Part shown: positions 1 to 6,471 of the stretch, piece by piece
Layout of the letters: the number at the start of each line of letters is the position of its first letter
Numbering within the stretch: the first letter of the stretch is position 1
Origin: Anaerolineales bacterium
GTDB lineage: Bacteria; Chloroflexota; Anaerolineae; Anaerolineales; E44-bin32
Direction of reading: 5' to 3'
NCBI GenBank assembly: GCA_023144145.1
Contig: JAGLGG010000103.1
Location: 1-9,661, forward strand
Length of the DNA stretch: 9,661 bases
The notes under the pieces: model-generated
Databases searched by the model: none
What the model was told of the DNA's origin: nothing
Seen by the model: the letters and a program-made list of their open reading frames with translations, nothing else
Program-made: the position numbers and the translations under genes

Positions 1-293
1 CGGACCATCTTGCAACTTATTCCACAAATAACAATGAGTGCACCGGAAAAACTACCCTCACAGCGAGATATATCGGTCCTCTTCTTGCGATTGGCCACTT
101 CAGTGGAGTCAAAAATACAAAAAACCAACCCCATGGGCGAACCCATGAAGTTGGTTTTAGGGGAATCTACCTTGGTGAGATCGATGCTTAAAGTCTCATC
201 GATGAAACTTAGTCAATGAATCAACTTCGCGCCTATGATCTCCCATCTGAAGTTCTCCACCTTACGTTTCCGTTCAACTTGATATTTATGGAC
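1..293. other. Gene-free left edge, 3' of the bactofilin-like gene
   Basis: No convincing coding sequence is visible. The short open frames here lack a Shine-Dalgarno sequence and recognisable protein character. The region holds the terminator hairpin at 121-158. It also holds a second inverted repeat, ATCGATG (180-186) with CATCGAT (197-203), around a 10-nt loop with no T tract. The first ~110 bases show nothing I recognise. Confidence 0.6.
106..158 (-). terminator. Rho-independent terminator of the sigma/anti-sigma/bactofilin operon
   Basis: AAAACCAAC (121-129) pairs with GTTGGTTTT (150-158). Inside, CATGGG (132-137) pairs with CCCATG (142-147) across a 2x2 internal loop, closed by a 4-nt loop. 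Read on the minus strand, the stem runs into a T-rich tail (TTTTTTGTATTTTTG, down to about 110). It lies about 135 bp past the stop codon of the bactofilin-like gene. On the plus strand the T run is inside the stem, so termination in that direction is less likely, although a bidirectional role is possible. Confidence 0.75.
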
Positions 294-1328
294 TTATTCT
301 TCCTTCGTTGTTTTTCGAGTGCGTTTTTTTGGTTTATCTTCCACAGGCTCTGGTGCTTCCACCACCACCGTAGATGTCGACTGGAACCGATAGGTCATCC
401 GTCCAAAACGACTTAGTATTACACCTCCGAACGCCAGAAGACCGATAGCAAAGGGTGCGATCCATCCAATACAGGGGATAAAGCCGATCCCAAGTACGAC
501 GGCGCTGAACAGGAATGTGCCAATTCCAGCCTCTGCGGCAGGATGGAGTTCCCATTTCAACATCTCACCCAGCCTCTTTCCCACTTCCAGACCGATGGCA
601 ACCCAACCATAAAGAATTGCAATGACACTTACACAGATAACCAACAACGCTACAGGTATTAGAAGTATGGTTATCAGCAGGAAAAAGAGAAGGACCGGTA
701 GGACGAAAACCGTGAGCAAGCCTACCCCGCCGGCGATCAAGGGTTGATCTATGATGGATTGAGCTACACGTTCGGTCGGTTTAGGCCAGAACATCACTGA
801 CAAGAGTGCGAGCCCAGCGAGCATGAAGATCCTGAACATGTACCAGAACGCGCTGGCTAAGAGTGAAGGTCCTGTAAATCTAATGGGCCGAATGACTGGT
901 CCTGACCAATCAAAATTGTCGAACTCAAAGGGAATTCTAAAATCGCTCTCTGAAAAGAATTGACCCTCAATGCGCGATCCCTCGGAACGAGAAAGACTTC
1001 CACCTACGGTTCGGACATCGCCACGAACAAGCGCATTGGATTTGAGCCGGACGTTCCCGCCTACGATGGTGACGCTCCCGTCGATCGTGCCATTCGAGGA
1101 GACATTTCCGCCCAAGACTACGACATCTCCCGCGACCCGCGATTCGACCTCCAAGGTAACGTTACCGCCCATCACAAGCAGATCACCATCCAGTGTTTCT
1201 CCTTGTTCTAGGGTAAAAGAGCCACCCACAACCACTCTTCCGTCAAGCACACCACCAGCCATTACGGTTGTTGGAAAAACCATCACCGCCACGAGCACGA
1301 ACGATAGTATTACCAGTAATCTTTTCAT
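294..1328 (-). CDS. Secreted/membrane protein with bactofilin-like beta-helix repeats
   Basis: 344 aa counted from the ATG at 1328. AAGGAG at 1342-1337 lies 8 nt upstream of it, whereas an in-frame ATG at 1358 has no such site. Residues 1-24 form a signal peptide or first membrane anchor (MKRLLVILSF..., ending near VMAGG). Residues ~30-122 hold about five degenerate ~18-aa repeats with GG-N/S turns (VVVGGSF, LVMGGNV, VVLGGNV, TIVGGNV, RTVGGSL), as in the bactofilin/polymer-forming beta-helix. Residues ~155-306 contain four or five hydrophobic segments (about 155-181, 196-222, 223-247, 266-306). The tail (331-344) is highly charged, KPKKRTRKTTKEE. Bactofilins are normally cytosolic scaffolds; here the signal peptide suggests the helix faces outward and is anchored by the membrane domain. 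It lies 62 bp after the anti-sigma gene, so it is likely co-transcribed and a target of the stress sigma factor. A role in envelope integrity is inference. Confidence 0.75.
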   Translation of the reverse strand: MKRLLVILSFVLVAVMVFPTTVMAGGVLDGRVVVGGSFTLEQGETLDGDLLVMGGNVTLEVESRVAGDVVVLGGNVSSNGTIDGSVTIVGGNVRLKSNALVRGDVRTVGGSLSRSEGSRIEGQFFSESDFRIPFEFDNFDWSGPVIRPIRFTGPSLLASAFWYMFRIFMLAGLALLSVMFWPKPTERVAQSIIDQPLIAGGVGLLTVFVLPVLLFFLLITILLIPVALLVICVSVIAILYGWVAIGLEVGKRLGEMLKWELHPAAEAGIGTFLFSAVVLGIGFIPCIGWIAPFAIGLLAFGGVILSRFGRMTYRFQSTSTVVVEAPEPVEDKPKKRTRKTTKEE

Positions 1329-1336
1329 TTTCTTTA

Positions 1337-1342
1337 CTCCTT
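1337..1342 (-). promoter_or_regulatory. Ribosome binding site that sets the bactofilin-like start
   Basis: AAGGAG on the minus strand, 8 nt before the ATG at 1328. It favours this start over the in-frame ATG at 1358, and it places the signal peptide exactly at the N-terminus. Confidence 0.75.
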
Positions 1343-1390
1343 TCGTTATTAATTGCATTTCATTTTGTATAGAGCCGTACTTTCCACTAA

Positions 1391-1936
1391 TCAGTCAATT
1401 ACTTCAGCCTGCGGTCTAAGCTGTATTCGATGCATCATCACGATCCAAAGAGAAATCAAACTGAAGAGAACAAACGCGAATGTAAACCACCATTCCATGG
1501 GGATTGTGTCGATCATGCCATCAAGCACTGCAGTGGTTACGTCGCTCGTAAACCCGAAAACTGCAACCCAATCAACCACTTCCGCCATCACCCGAATTAC
1601 GATATCACCCGGCGACAATGCGATGAGGAACCATCGGACAATCAAGGGGAGGGACAGAATTAACGCTCCGGCTGAAAATGCGCCGAATAGGAGCGATGTA
1701 TGTCTCTTTTGAGAAACATGTTTTCTTTGCTGAATGCGTTCTCTCCAGCGGTTCGTAAATCCAGGAGCGGGTGCAATTAAGTCCTCCGAGGAGAGCTGCC
1801 CCTCGGCTTCTGCAAGGGCTGTCGCCAATGCATTACACTGCTCGCATAGATGAAGATGGACTTTTAGTTCTTTTAATTGATCCACTTCTAACTCTTCTTG
1901 TGAGAAGAGCCATGTCTCATACGGTTGATGGTTCAT
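1391..1936 (-). CDS. Anti-sigma factor with zinc-finger (zf-HC2/ZAS) domain
   Basis: 181 aa. The N-terminus carries the ZAS signature H27-x3-C31-x2-C34 (HLHLCEQC), which binds zinc and clamps the partner sigma factor in the cytoplasm. A transmembrane segment lies at ~84-107. A ~40-residue segment follows, then a second hydrophobic segment at ~149-168 and a short tail. With two membrane spans the C-terminus probably returns to the cytoplasm and only the ~110-148 loop is outside; this differs from the usual single-span RsiW-type layout. The start has GAGGAG 5 nt upstream. Its first 20 bp overlap the end of the sigma gene, typical of translational coupling between an ECF sigma and its cognate anti-sigma. 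Release by regulated proteolysis is known for the family but is not shown here. Confidence 0.85.
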   Translation of the reverse strand: MNHQPYETWLFSQEELEVDQLKELKVHLHLCEQCNALATALAEAEGQLSSEDLIAPAPGFTNRWRERIQQRKHVSQKRHTSLLFGAFSAGALILSLPLIVRWFLIALSPGDIVIRVMAEVVDWVAVFGFTSDVTTAVLDGMIDTIPMEWWFTFAFVLFSLISLWIVMMHRIQLRPQAEVID

Positions 1937-2534
1937 CTTGTCTCCTCTTTCCGATCGTCATCAAACGTTGATTTTCTAGCCACAGTTCGGCAATTTCACG
2001 ACGGGCTCGATGGAGCCTGCTTTTCACCGCTCCAATAGATAAAGACAAACTGCTGGCAATTTCCTCATAGGACATGTCGTACCAATAACGCAAAATGATT
2101 GCTGCCCGATCTTGTGCTCCCAGTTGTTCTATCATCTCTTGAATTTCTTCCCGACCCTCTTGAAGGACGATTGCGCTCTCAGGTCCAACCTCTGAACTAT
2201 TAGCCTTTGGGCCCTGGATCCATTCATCCAGTGAGATGAAACGAATCCGTCGTTTTCTAAGTCGATCGACACAATGATTGGATGCAATTGTTAAGAGCCA
2301 ATTTACAAATTTCCGATTTGGATCGTAGCGTTTCATATTCCGAAATGCCTTTAAGAAAGCCTCTTGGGCCGCGTCCTCAGCTTCTGCCGCCTCACCCAGC
2401 ATTCGGTAGCACAAGTTGAATACGGGCGCTTGATAGCTATTGACCAGTTGAGCAAAGGCATCTTCATCACCATCACGTGATAGCTCAAGCCATATGCTCT
2501 CATCAGTTTGAACGCTGTTTCGCATGGGCCCCAT
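1917..2534 (-). CDS. ECF (sigma-70 family, group 4) RNA polymerase sigma factor
   Basis: 205 aa. Sigma region 2 spans residues ~28-96, with the core-binding and -10-recognising helices (YRMLGEAAEAEDAAQEAFLK, then NWLLTIASNHCVDRLRKRR). A variable linker covers ~97-128. Region 4 spans ~130-184 with the helix-turn-helix YEEIASSLSLSIGAVKSRLH that reads the -35 element. There is no region 1 or 3, as expected for ECF sigmas. It is followed directly by its overlapping anti-sigma gene. A candidate self-recognised promoter lies about 30-60 bp upstream. The start is not certain: the ATGs at 2534 and 2525 are both possible and neither has a clean Shine-Dalgarno sequence. It resembles the RpoE/SigW type, but the exact ECF subgroup cannot be assigned by eye. 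Confidence 0.92.
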   Translation of the reverse strand: MGPMRNSVQTDESIWLELSRDGDEDAFAQLVNSYQAPVFNLCYRMLGEAAEAEDAAQEAFLKAFRNMKRYDPNRKFVNWLLTIASNHCVDRLRKRRIRFISLDEWIQGPKANSSEVGPESAIVLQEGREEIQEMIEQLGAQDRAAIILRYWYDMSYEEIASSLSLSIGAVKSRLHRARREIAELWLENQRLMTIGKRRQDEPSTV

Positions 2535-2564
2535 CTCGAATTCGATCTAGACTATTCACTATGT

Positions 2565-2592
2565 TATACGCAAATCGGCGTTAAAAGTTACG
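2565..2592 (-). promoter_or_regulatory. Candidate ECF-type promoter of the sigma operon
   Basis: On the minus strand, CGTAAC (2592-2587) is followed by exactly 16 nt and then CGTATA (2570-2565). This resembles the SigW/RpoE-type pattern (TGAAAC-N16-CGTA), with the AAC core and CGTA matching. It would place the transcript start about 20-25 nt before the sigma start codon and suggests autoregulation. A sigma-70 -10-like TATAAC (2568-2563) overlaps it, but no good -35 accompanies that. Confidence 0.45.
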
Positions 2593-2799
2593 GGGGGAAA
2601 TTAGAAGGAAATCACTCTCAATTCGAAATAGCCAATGACACAGAGATAAGAAACTCCTTCTGTAGTATCTCTAGGAATGGAATGTGAATTTCGGGCGAAA
2701 ACAAATGCTCGACCAAAATTTCCGTTGATAGCACGCTATATACCTACGCATCAATGGGAGGAGTAATTGGAGCAGAGCATCGCTTCTCGAACCCAGTGA

Positions 2800-2850
2800 G
2801 GAGTCCAGCGGCTCGCCGCTGGGCATCAGCAGAGCTGATGCACTCCAGAT
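2800..2850 (-). repeat. Dispersed hairpin repeat, copy 1 (two stem-loops)
   Basis: Read on the minus strand this 51-bp unit begins ATCTGGAGTGCATC and ends GAGCCGCTGGACTCC. Both ends are identical to those of the unit at 6951-7032. It folds into two perfect hairpins: GCATCAGC/GCTGATGC (2823-2830 with 2834-2841, loop AGA) and CCAGCGGC/GCCGCTGG (2805-2812 with 2815-2822). The outer ends form a short terminal inverted repeat, GGAGT/ACTCC. No T tract follows, so it is not a simple terminator. It looks like a REP/MITE-type non-coding element lying 3' of the ABC exporter gene. Confidence 0.7.
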
Positions 2851-2893
2851 GCATCCATTTTCAAAGGATCCAGCATTTAGCAAATACAAACGC

Positions 2894-2946
2894 TCTGGAG
2901 TCCGTCCTAAACTTGTTTAGGCCTTTGCTTCCGGCTGCGCCTGCAG
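2894..2946 (+). repeat. Possible third, degenerate hairpin-repeat fragment
   Basis: Starts TCTGGAGTCC, echoing the repeat terminus. A hairpin CCTAAAC (2906-2912) / GTTTAGG (2915-2921) follows, similar in position and sequence to CCTAAGC/GCTTAGG in the copy at 6951-7032. The other end is not recognisable. TCTGGAGT (2894-2901) is also inverted relative to ACTCCAGA (2842-2849) of copy 1, so the two are head to head. Confidence 0.4.
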
Positions 2947-2977
2947 ATTAAATTAGTGACGTTGTTCTGTGCAAACT

Positions 2978-3001
2978 ACCAGGAGCTATCAATTTCCTGG
3001 T
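2978..3001 (-). terminator. Weak stem-loop 3' of the ABC exporter gene
   Basis: ACCAGGA (2978-2984) pairs with TCCTGGT (2995-3001) around a 10-nt loop, 35 bp past the exporter stop codon. No U-rich tail follows on the minus strand, so it may only protect the 3' end or be unrelated to termination. Confidence 0.3.
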
Positions 3002-3035
3002 TACAAGAAGATGTTAGAGAAATACTCCTACTGAC

Positions 3036-4976
3036 TTAAGCCAACGGCCTCACTGATTTAAATTGCGTTTCGAAAAGTCGGGCGTATAAGCCACCTTTGC
3101 TCAGCAGCTCATCGTGCCTTCCTTGTTCGACGAGTTCTCCCTTATCCATGACCAGGATCCGATCCGCGTCCACAATCGTGCTCAAACGATGCGCGATAAC
3201 TAGAGCTGTCCTTCCAGTCATTACCACTTCCATCGCTTCCTGGATTAAGGCTTCTGATTCTGAATCAAGATGGCTTGTGGCCTCATCTAAGATTAGGACC
3301 TTCGGATCATTCAGAATAACCCGCGCGATCGCCACGCGCTGCTTTTCTCCCCCTGAAAGCCTGTACCCCCGCTCTCCAACAACCGTGTCGTATCGTTCTG
3401 GCAAAGAGTCGATGAAATCATGGATATTGGCTGCCTTACAAGCTGCTTCAATTTCTTCTTCTGTCGCATCCGGCTTGGCATAAAGAAGATTGGCTCGCAG
3501 GGTGTCATGAAAGAGATAGGTCTCTTGGGTCACCATACCGATATGGGATGCAAGGGAATCAAGGGTCACATTACGTAAATCCAGCCCATCCAATTCGACC
3601 GATCCCTCTGTTGGATCATAAAGCCGAGGGACCAAATAAGTGATCGTAGTTTTCCCAGCTCCACTTGGGCCCACCAGCGCGGCAACCTCCCCCGGCAGAA
3701 CTTCAAAGTTCACATTTTTGAGGACCAATCTTTGCTCAAACGTATGTACCTCCTCAGCATCCTCAGCAGCTCCTTTGGTAGATTTTTTCACACTTGGAGT
3801 CATCATCGAATGCCAGGAAAATCTCCTGATTTCCTCCAACCCGACCGGGGCACTGCCATGCTCCAAGTAGCTGAAGGAAACATTCTGAAATCGCACGTGG
3901 CCACTTACTTCCTCCAATTCCTTCGCATTTGGTTGGTTGGAAATTTCATGAGGTAAATCCAGAATTTCGAACACCCGCTCGAATGAAACCATCGAAGTGG
4001 CGAATTCCACTCGCGCATTTGTCATTGCCATCAAAGGTCCATACAGATCTCTCAAATAAACACTGAATGCAACGATCGTCCCAACAGTAAAAACGCCCTG
4101 GAGTACTAAATGTCCGCCGATCCAAAAGATGAAAGCTGTACCTACTGCTCCAACGAGGCTTAGTGCAAGGAAAAACCACCGCCCAACGACTGCCTGGCGT
4201 ACACCAACGTCCCTGACGGTTGCAGCCGTTTTTGTAAAACGCTGCTCCTCAGCACGATGACGCCCAAAAATCTTCGCCAATAACGCCCCACTGATGTTCA
4301 GAGTTTCGTTCATCAATGCATTCATTCGGGCATTGGATTCCATAGATTCGCGCGCCAGTTTTCGCAATATTCGTCCAACCCGTCGAGCGGGAAGGACAAA
4401 GAGTGGCAGAATGGCTACGCTGAGCAGCGTCAGCCTCCACTCCAACGTGAGCATTATTGCCAGTGTCGCAACAAGTGAGATTGCGTTGCTTATAAGGGTG
4501 ACAACCGTACCTGTGATGGCGCGCTGTGCGCCAACCACATCGTTATTCAAACGCGACATCAACTCGCCCACTTGTGTATTGGTGAAGAAACGTAAACTCA
4601 TTCGCTGCAGGTGAGAGTAAAGCGCACAACGAAGATCAAAGATGAGCCCCTCGCCAATGTTGGAACTCAAATACCTTTGTACGACCCCCAGAAGACCATT
4701 AACTAAGGGGACCGCGATCATTCCCAAGGCAAGCCGGTTCAGACGCAGAATATCGCCATCCGGCAGTGCAGTATCTATAAGGTCACGTATCAGCAGCGGT
4801 GGAAGAAGGCTGAGTAGGGACACTCCCACGATCGTAACAAGGATAATAACAACGCCCCTCCAATAGGGTCGAGCATGAACTGCAACGCGCTTGAGCAGGT
4901 CTGAACTTACATCAGGGCGATCTTGCTCCTCATCATATCGGATGTATGACCACCAATTACCGCCATGCATGCCCAT
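3036..4976 (-). CDS. ABC exporter, fused permease and ATPase (MsbA/LmrA type half-transporter)
   Basis: 646 aa. It likely acts as a homodimer in the cytoplasmic membrane, using ATP to export a lipid, drug or peptide; the substrate cannot be told from sequence. Residues ~38-325 are the six-helix type IV exporter domain (spans near 41-60, 81-100, 155-178, 180-198, 265-290, 296-312). The ATPase has the A-loop Tyr370, Walker A GPSGAGKTT (436-444), Q-loop Gln484, signature LSGGEKQR (540-547), Walker B VLILDE (560-565) with catalytic Glu565, D-loop SHLD and H-loop His596, so both nucleotide-site halves look intact. Odd feature: ~40 extra residues (about 372-415, charged, containing KKSTKGAAEDAEE) lie between the A-loop and RLVLKNVNF, where most family members have only a few residues. 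The start at 4976 has AAAGGAA 10 nt upstream. No partner half-transporter gene is adjacent. Confidence 0.9.
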   Translation of the reverse strand: MGMHGGNWWSYIRYDEEQDRPDVSSDLLKRVAVHARPYWRGVVIILVTIVGVSLLSLLPPLLIRDLIDTALPDGDILRLNRLALGMIAVPLVNGLLGVVQRYLSSNIGEGLIFDLRCALYSHLQRMSLRFFTNTQVGELMSRLNNDVVGAQRAITGTVVTLISNAISLVATLAIMLTLEWRLTLLSVAILPLFVLPARRVGRILRKLARESMESNARMNALMNETLNISGALLAKIFGRHRAEEQRFTKTAATVRDVGVRQAVVGRWFFLALSLVGAVGTAFIFWIGGHLVLQGVFTVGTIVAFSVYLRDLYGPLMAMTNARVEFATSMVSFERVFEILDLPHEISNQPNAKELEEVSGHVRFQNVSFSYLEHGSAPVGLEEIRRFSWHSMMTPSVKKSTKGAAEDAEEVHTFEQRLVLKNVNFEVLPGEVAALVGPSGAGKTTITYLVPRLYDPTEGSVELDGLDLRNVTLDSLASHIGMVTQETYLFHDTLRANLLYAKPDATEEEIEAACKAANIHDFIDSLPERYDTVVGERGYRLSGGEKQRVAIARVILNDPKVLILDEATSHLDSESEALIQEAMEVVMTGRTALVIAHRLSTIVDADRILVMDKGELVEQGRHDELLSKGGLYARLFETQFKSVRPLA

Positions 4977-5020
4977 CTTAGAACATTCCTTTCCACATAA
5001 TTATTTAATAGGCTATCCAA

Positions 5021-5026
5021 ATTATA
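5021..5026 (-). promoter_or_regulatory. Possible -10 element of the ABC exporter promoter
   Basis: A perfect TATAAT on the minus strand, about 45 bp before the exporter start codon. No good TTGACA-like element is found 16-18 bp upstream, so this is tentative. Confidence 0.35.
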
Positions 5027-5091
5027 TCGTAGCGAATGAGTAATGGTGCTTCTCTATGCAGCCCGAGCTCCCAATCCTTCCCCTACCCCTT

Positions 5092-5118
5092 TTTACTCTA
5101 ACCCCCCAATGCTATACT
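5092..5118 (+). promoter_or_regulatory. Candidate extended -10 promoter of the DUF429 gene cluster
   Basis: TGCTATACT (5110-5118) is an extended -10 element. A weak -35 (TTTACT, 5092-5097) lies upstream with a short 15-bp spacer. The start site would be near 5125, giving a ~20-nt leader that contains the ribosome site AGGTGAGG (5129-5136) 8 nt before the ATG. Confidence 0.5.
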
Positions 5119-5144
5119 GAAATAATCCAGGTGAGGGCCAGAGA

Positions 5145-5900
5145 ATGGTATCGAAGAAACGAAAAACCAAAAAGGGCAATGTCCTATCCGTAGATTTGGC
5201 TGCGAAGAAATACGAGGATAATGGGATCGCCTTTGTATCCTACAGGGGACGAAAAATCACATTCCCCTCCACGGCAGATCTTAACCTCGGAGGAAAACCT
5301 CTAGCTTGGGATTTCGCTGAAGCGCTCGACCGATTCTGCACCAATGAAAATGTAACCGTGCTAATGCTCGATGGACCACAAGGCTGGAAATCCCCTAAGA
5401 CAAAAATCGAGCATATGCGCCTTTGCGAGCGTGTGCTGAACACACCAGCAAAAACCGGAACAATAGGAAATGTGAAGCCTTCGACCACCTTACGCTATAT
5501 TGCTTTCTCAATCAACTTGTTCCATATATTACGGGTAGATTATGGTTGGAATTTGCTCACCGAGAGTTGGCCAGATCAGTCCGGCAAACGCTGGATCGTT
5601 GAATCTTTCCCAAGTTCGGCATGGCGCACGTTAGGACTTGAGAGACTCCCCGCAAAATCGAAAACCAAGACGAAGCAGATCAAAGCCTGGAGGCGCGATC
5701 TAACGATGATGACAGGATACATCATCCCGAACGACATTTCACATGATCAATTGCAAGCCGCGGTTGTCCTCCCTGCCGGACAAGCTCTTGCCCAGGGAAA
5801 GGTCAATCGAGTTGTTCTCTCGGGCATGGATCCAATTGTAAAACGCAGTGGTGATGTTCTAGAGGGGTGGATCGTTAATCCTACTCTCGTCGGAAAATGA
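5145..5900 (+). CDS. DUF429 family protein (predicted RNase H-like fold)
   Basis: 251 aa. The pattern fits DUF429, a family predicted to share the RNase H-like fold and of unproven activity. A first acidic strand is VLSVDLAAK (Asp17). The family-type LDGPQGW motif (Asp76) follows, then IVESFPSSAWRTLG (Glu153) and a C-terminal HDQLQAAVVLPAGQAL helix (His200-Asp201). These acidic residues are spaced as expected for a metal-binding nuclease centre. The first ten residues are strongly basic (KKRKTKK), compatible with nucleic acid binding. The start is supported by a good Shine-Dalgarno sequence and an extended -10 promoter. It heads a plus-strand cluster with a GIY-YIG family gene 78 bp downstream. 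Function remains inferred. Confidence 0.75.
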   Translation: MVSKKRKTKKGNVLSVDLAAKKYEDNGIAFVSYRGRKITFPSTADLNLGGKPLAWDFAEALDRFCTNENVTVLMLDGPQGWKSPKTKIEHMRLCERVLNTPAKTGTIGNVKPSTTLRYIAFSINLFHILRVDYGWNLLTESWPDQSGKRWIVESFPSSAWRTLGLERLPAKSKTKTKQIKAWRRDLTMMTGYIIPNDISHDQLQAAVVLPAGQALAQGKVNRVVLSGMDPIVKRSGDVLEGWIVNPTLVGK

Positions 5901-5978
5901 TGCACACACTTAATCGGCTACAGTCTTAAATGGGTAATCAAGAATTCTATAATGCATATCAGAAAGTGAACCGTTCCT

Positions 5979-6455
5979 TTGGACATAAATGATTCACTCC
6001 CCGGCTCCCCAGGTGCATATGCATTGCTCCTGCACCTCGCTAAAGAGATTTCTTTGAAAGTTGGTTCCCTTGGTATACACCGTTTTCCAGAGGGACTGTT
6101 TGTGTACATTGGAAGCGCAATGGGTCCAGGAGGTGTTCGCGCCCGAGTCCAACGTCATTTACGTCCAGAAACTGAAAAACGACCCCACTGGCACATTGAT
6201 AGGCTCACCGCATTGACGGAAATCAGAGCTGTGTGGTGGCTTACTGGAAAAACAAATATTGAATGTCAATGGGCAAGTGCGCTCGAGAAAATAGGCACGC
6301 GAACTCCACCAAAATTTGGCGCGTCGGATTGTCGCTGTCCGGGCCATCTCATATACCTGGGAAAAACTGGAGTAGAAGAGCTGGCCTGGAGCATCACCAA
6401 TGAAATGGCGACGATAACTCCGGGCCGAATATGTTTGAATCAAAGTAGCGCATAA
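5979..6455 (+). CDS. DUF123 / GIY-YIG endonuclease-family protein (COG1833-like)
   Basis: 158 aa. The split GIY-YIG core is seen as GAYALLL (12-18) and FVYIGSA (41-47), followed by the arginine-rich helix VRARVQRHLR (53-62). The DUF123-typical RPHWHIDRL (68-76), CQW (96-98) and FGASDCRCPGHLIYL (113-127) segments follow; the last holds a Cys/His cluster that may bind metal. The family is predicted to cut or process nucleic acid; its cellular job is not established. The start is a TTG at 5979: the frame is closed by TGA at 5967 and has no earlier ATG or GTG, and only a weak GAAAGTGA lies upstream. The next gene starts 16 bp after the stop, so the two are probably co-transcribed. Confidence 0.8.
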   Translation: MDINDSLPGSPGAYALLLHLAKEISLKVGSLGIHRFPEGLFVYIGSAMGPGGVRARVQRHLRPETEKRPHWHIDRLTALTEIRAVWWLTGKTNIECQWASALEKIGTRTPPKFGASDCRCPGHLIYLGKTGVEELAWSITNEMATITPGRICLNQSSA

Positions 6456-6459
6456 CAGC

Positions 6460-6465
6460 AGGAGG
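6460..6465 (+). promoter_or_regulatory. Ribosome binding site that sets the cyclophilin-like start
   Basis: A perfect AGGAGG located 6 nt before the ATG at 6472. It rules out the in-frame TTG at 6466, which directly abuts the site. Confidence 0.85.
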
Positions 6466-6471
6466 TTGCGG

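Larger units (their letters stand above)
2535..3035. other. Intergenic region with hairpin repeats, no gene
   Basis: 500 bp between the ABC exporter stop and the sigma factor start. Both strands have only short open frames without ribosome sites, and these run across the hairpin repeats. The region holds the candidate sigma promoter (2565-2592), a dispersed hairpin repeat (2800-2850), a possible related fragment (2894-2946) and an inverted repeat 3' of the ABC gene (2978-3001). Confidence 0.7.

Noticed and set aside
10..219. Short plus-strand open frame at the left edge
   Set aside because: No ribosome site, no recognisable protein features, and it runs through the terminator hairpin at 121-158.
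970..1419. 149-codon open frame antisense to the bactofilin-like gene
   Set aside because: Low-complexity Thr/Ser/Pro composition that mirrors the Gly/Val repeats on the real strand. No start signal.
2671..2951. Open frames on both strands in the ABC-sigma intergenic region
   Set aside because: They cover the hairpin repeats and have no ribosome sites or family character.
4294..4614. Plus-strand open frame inside the ABC exporter
   Set aside because: Shadow of the transmembrane-domain coding sequence. The minus-strand reading has complete family motifs.
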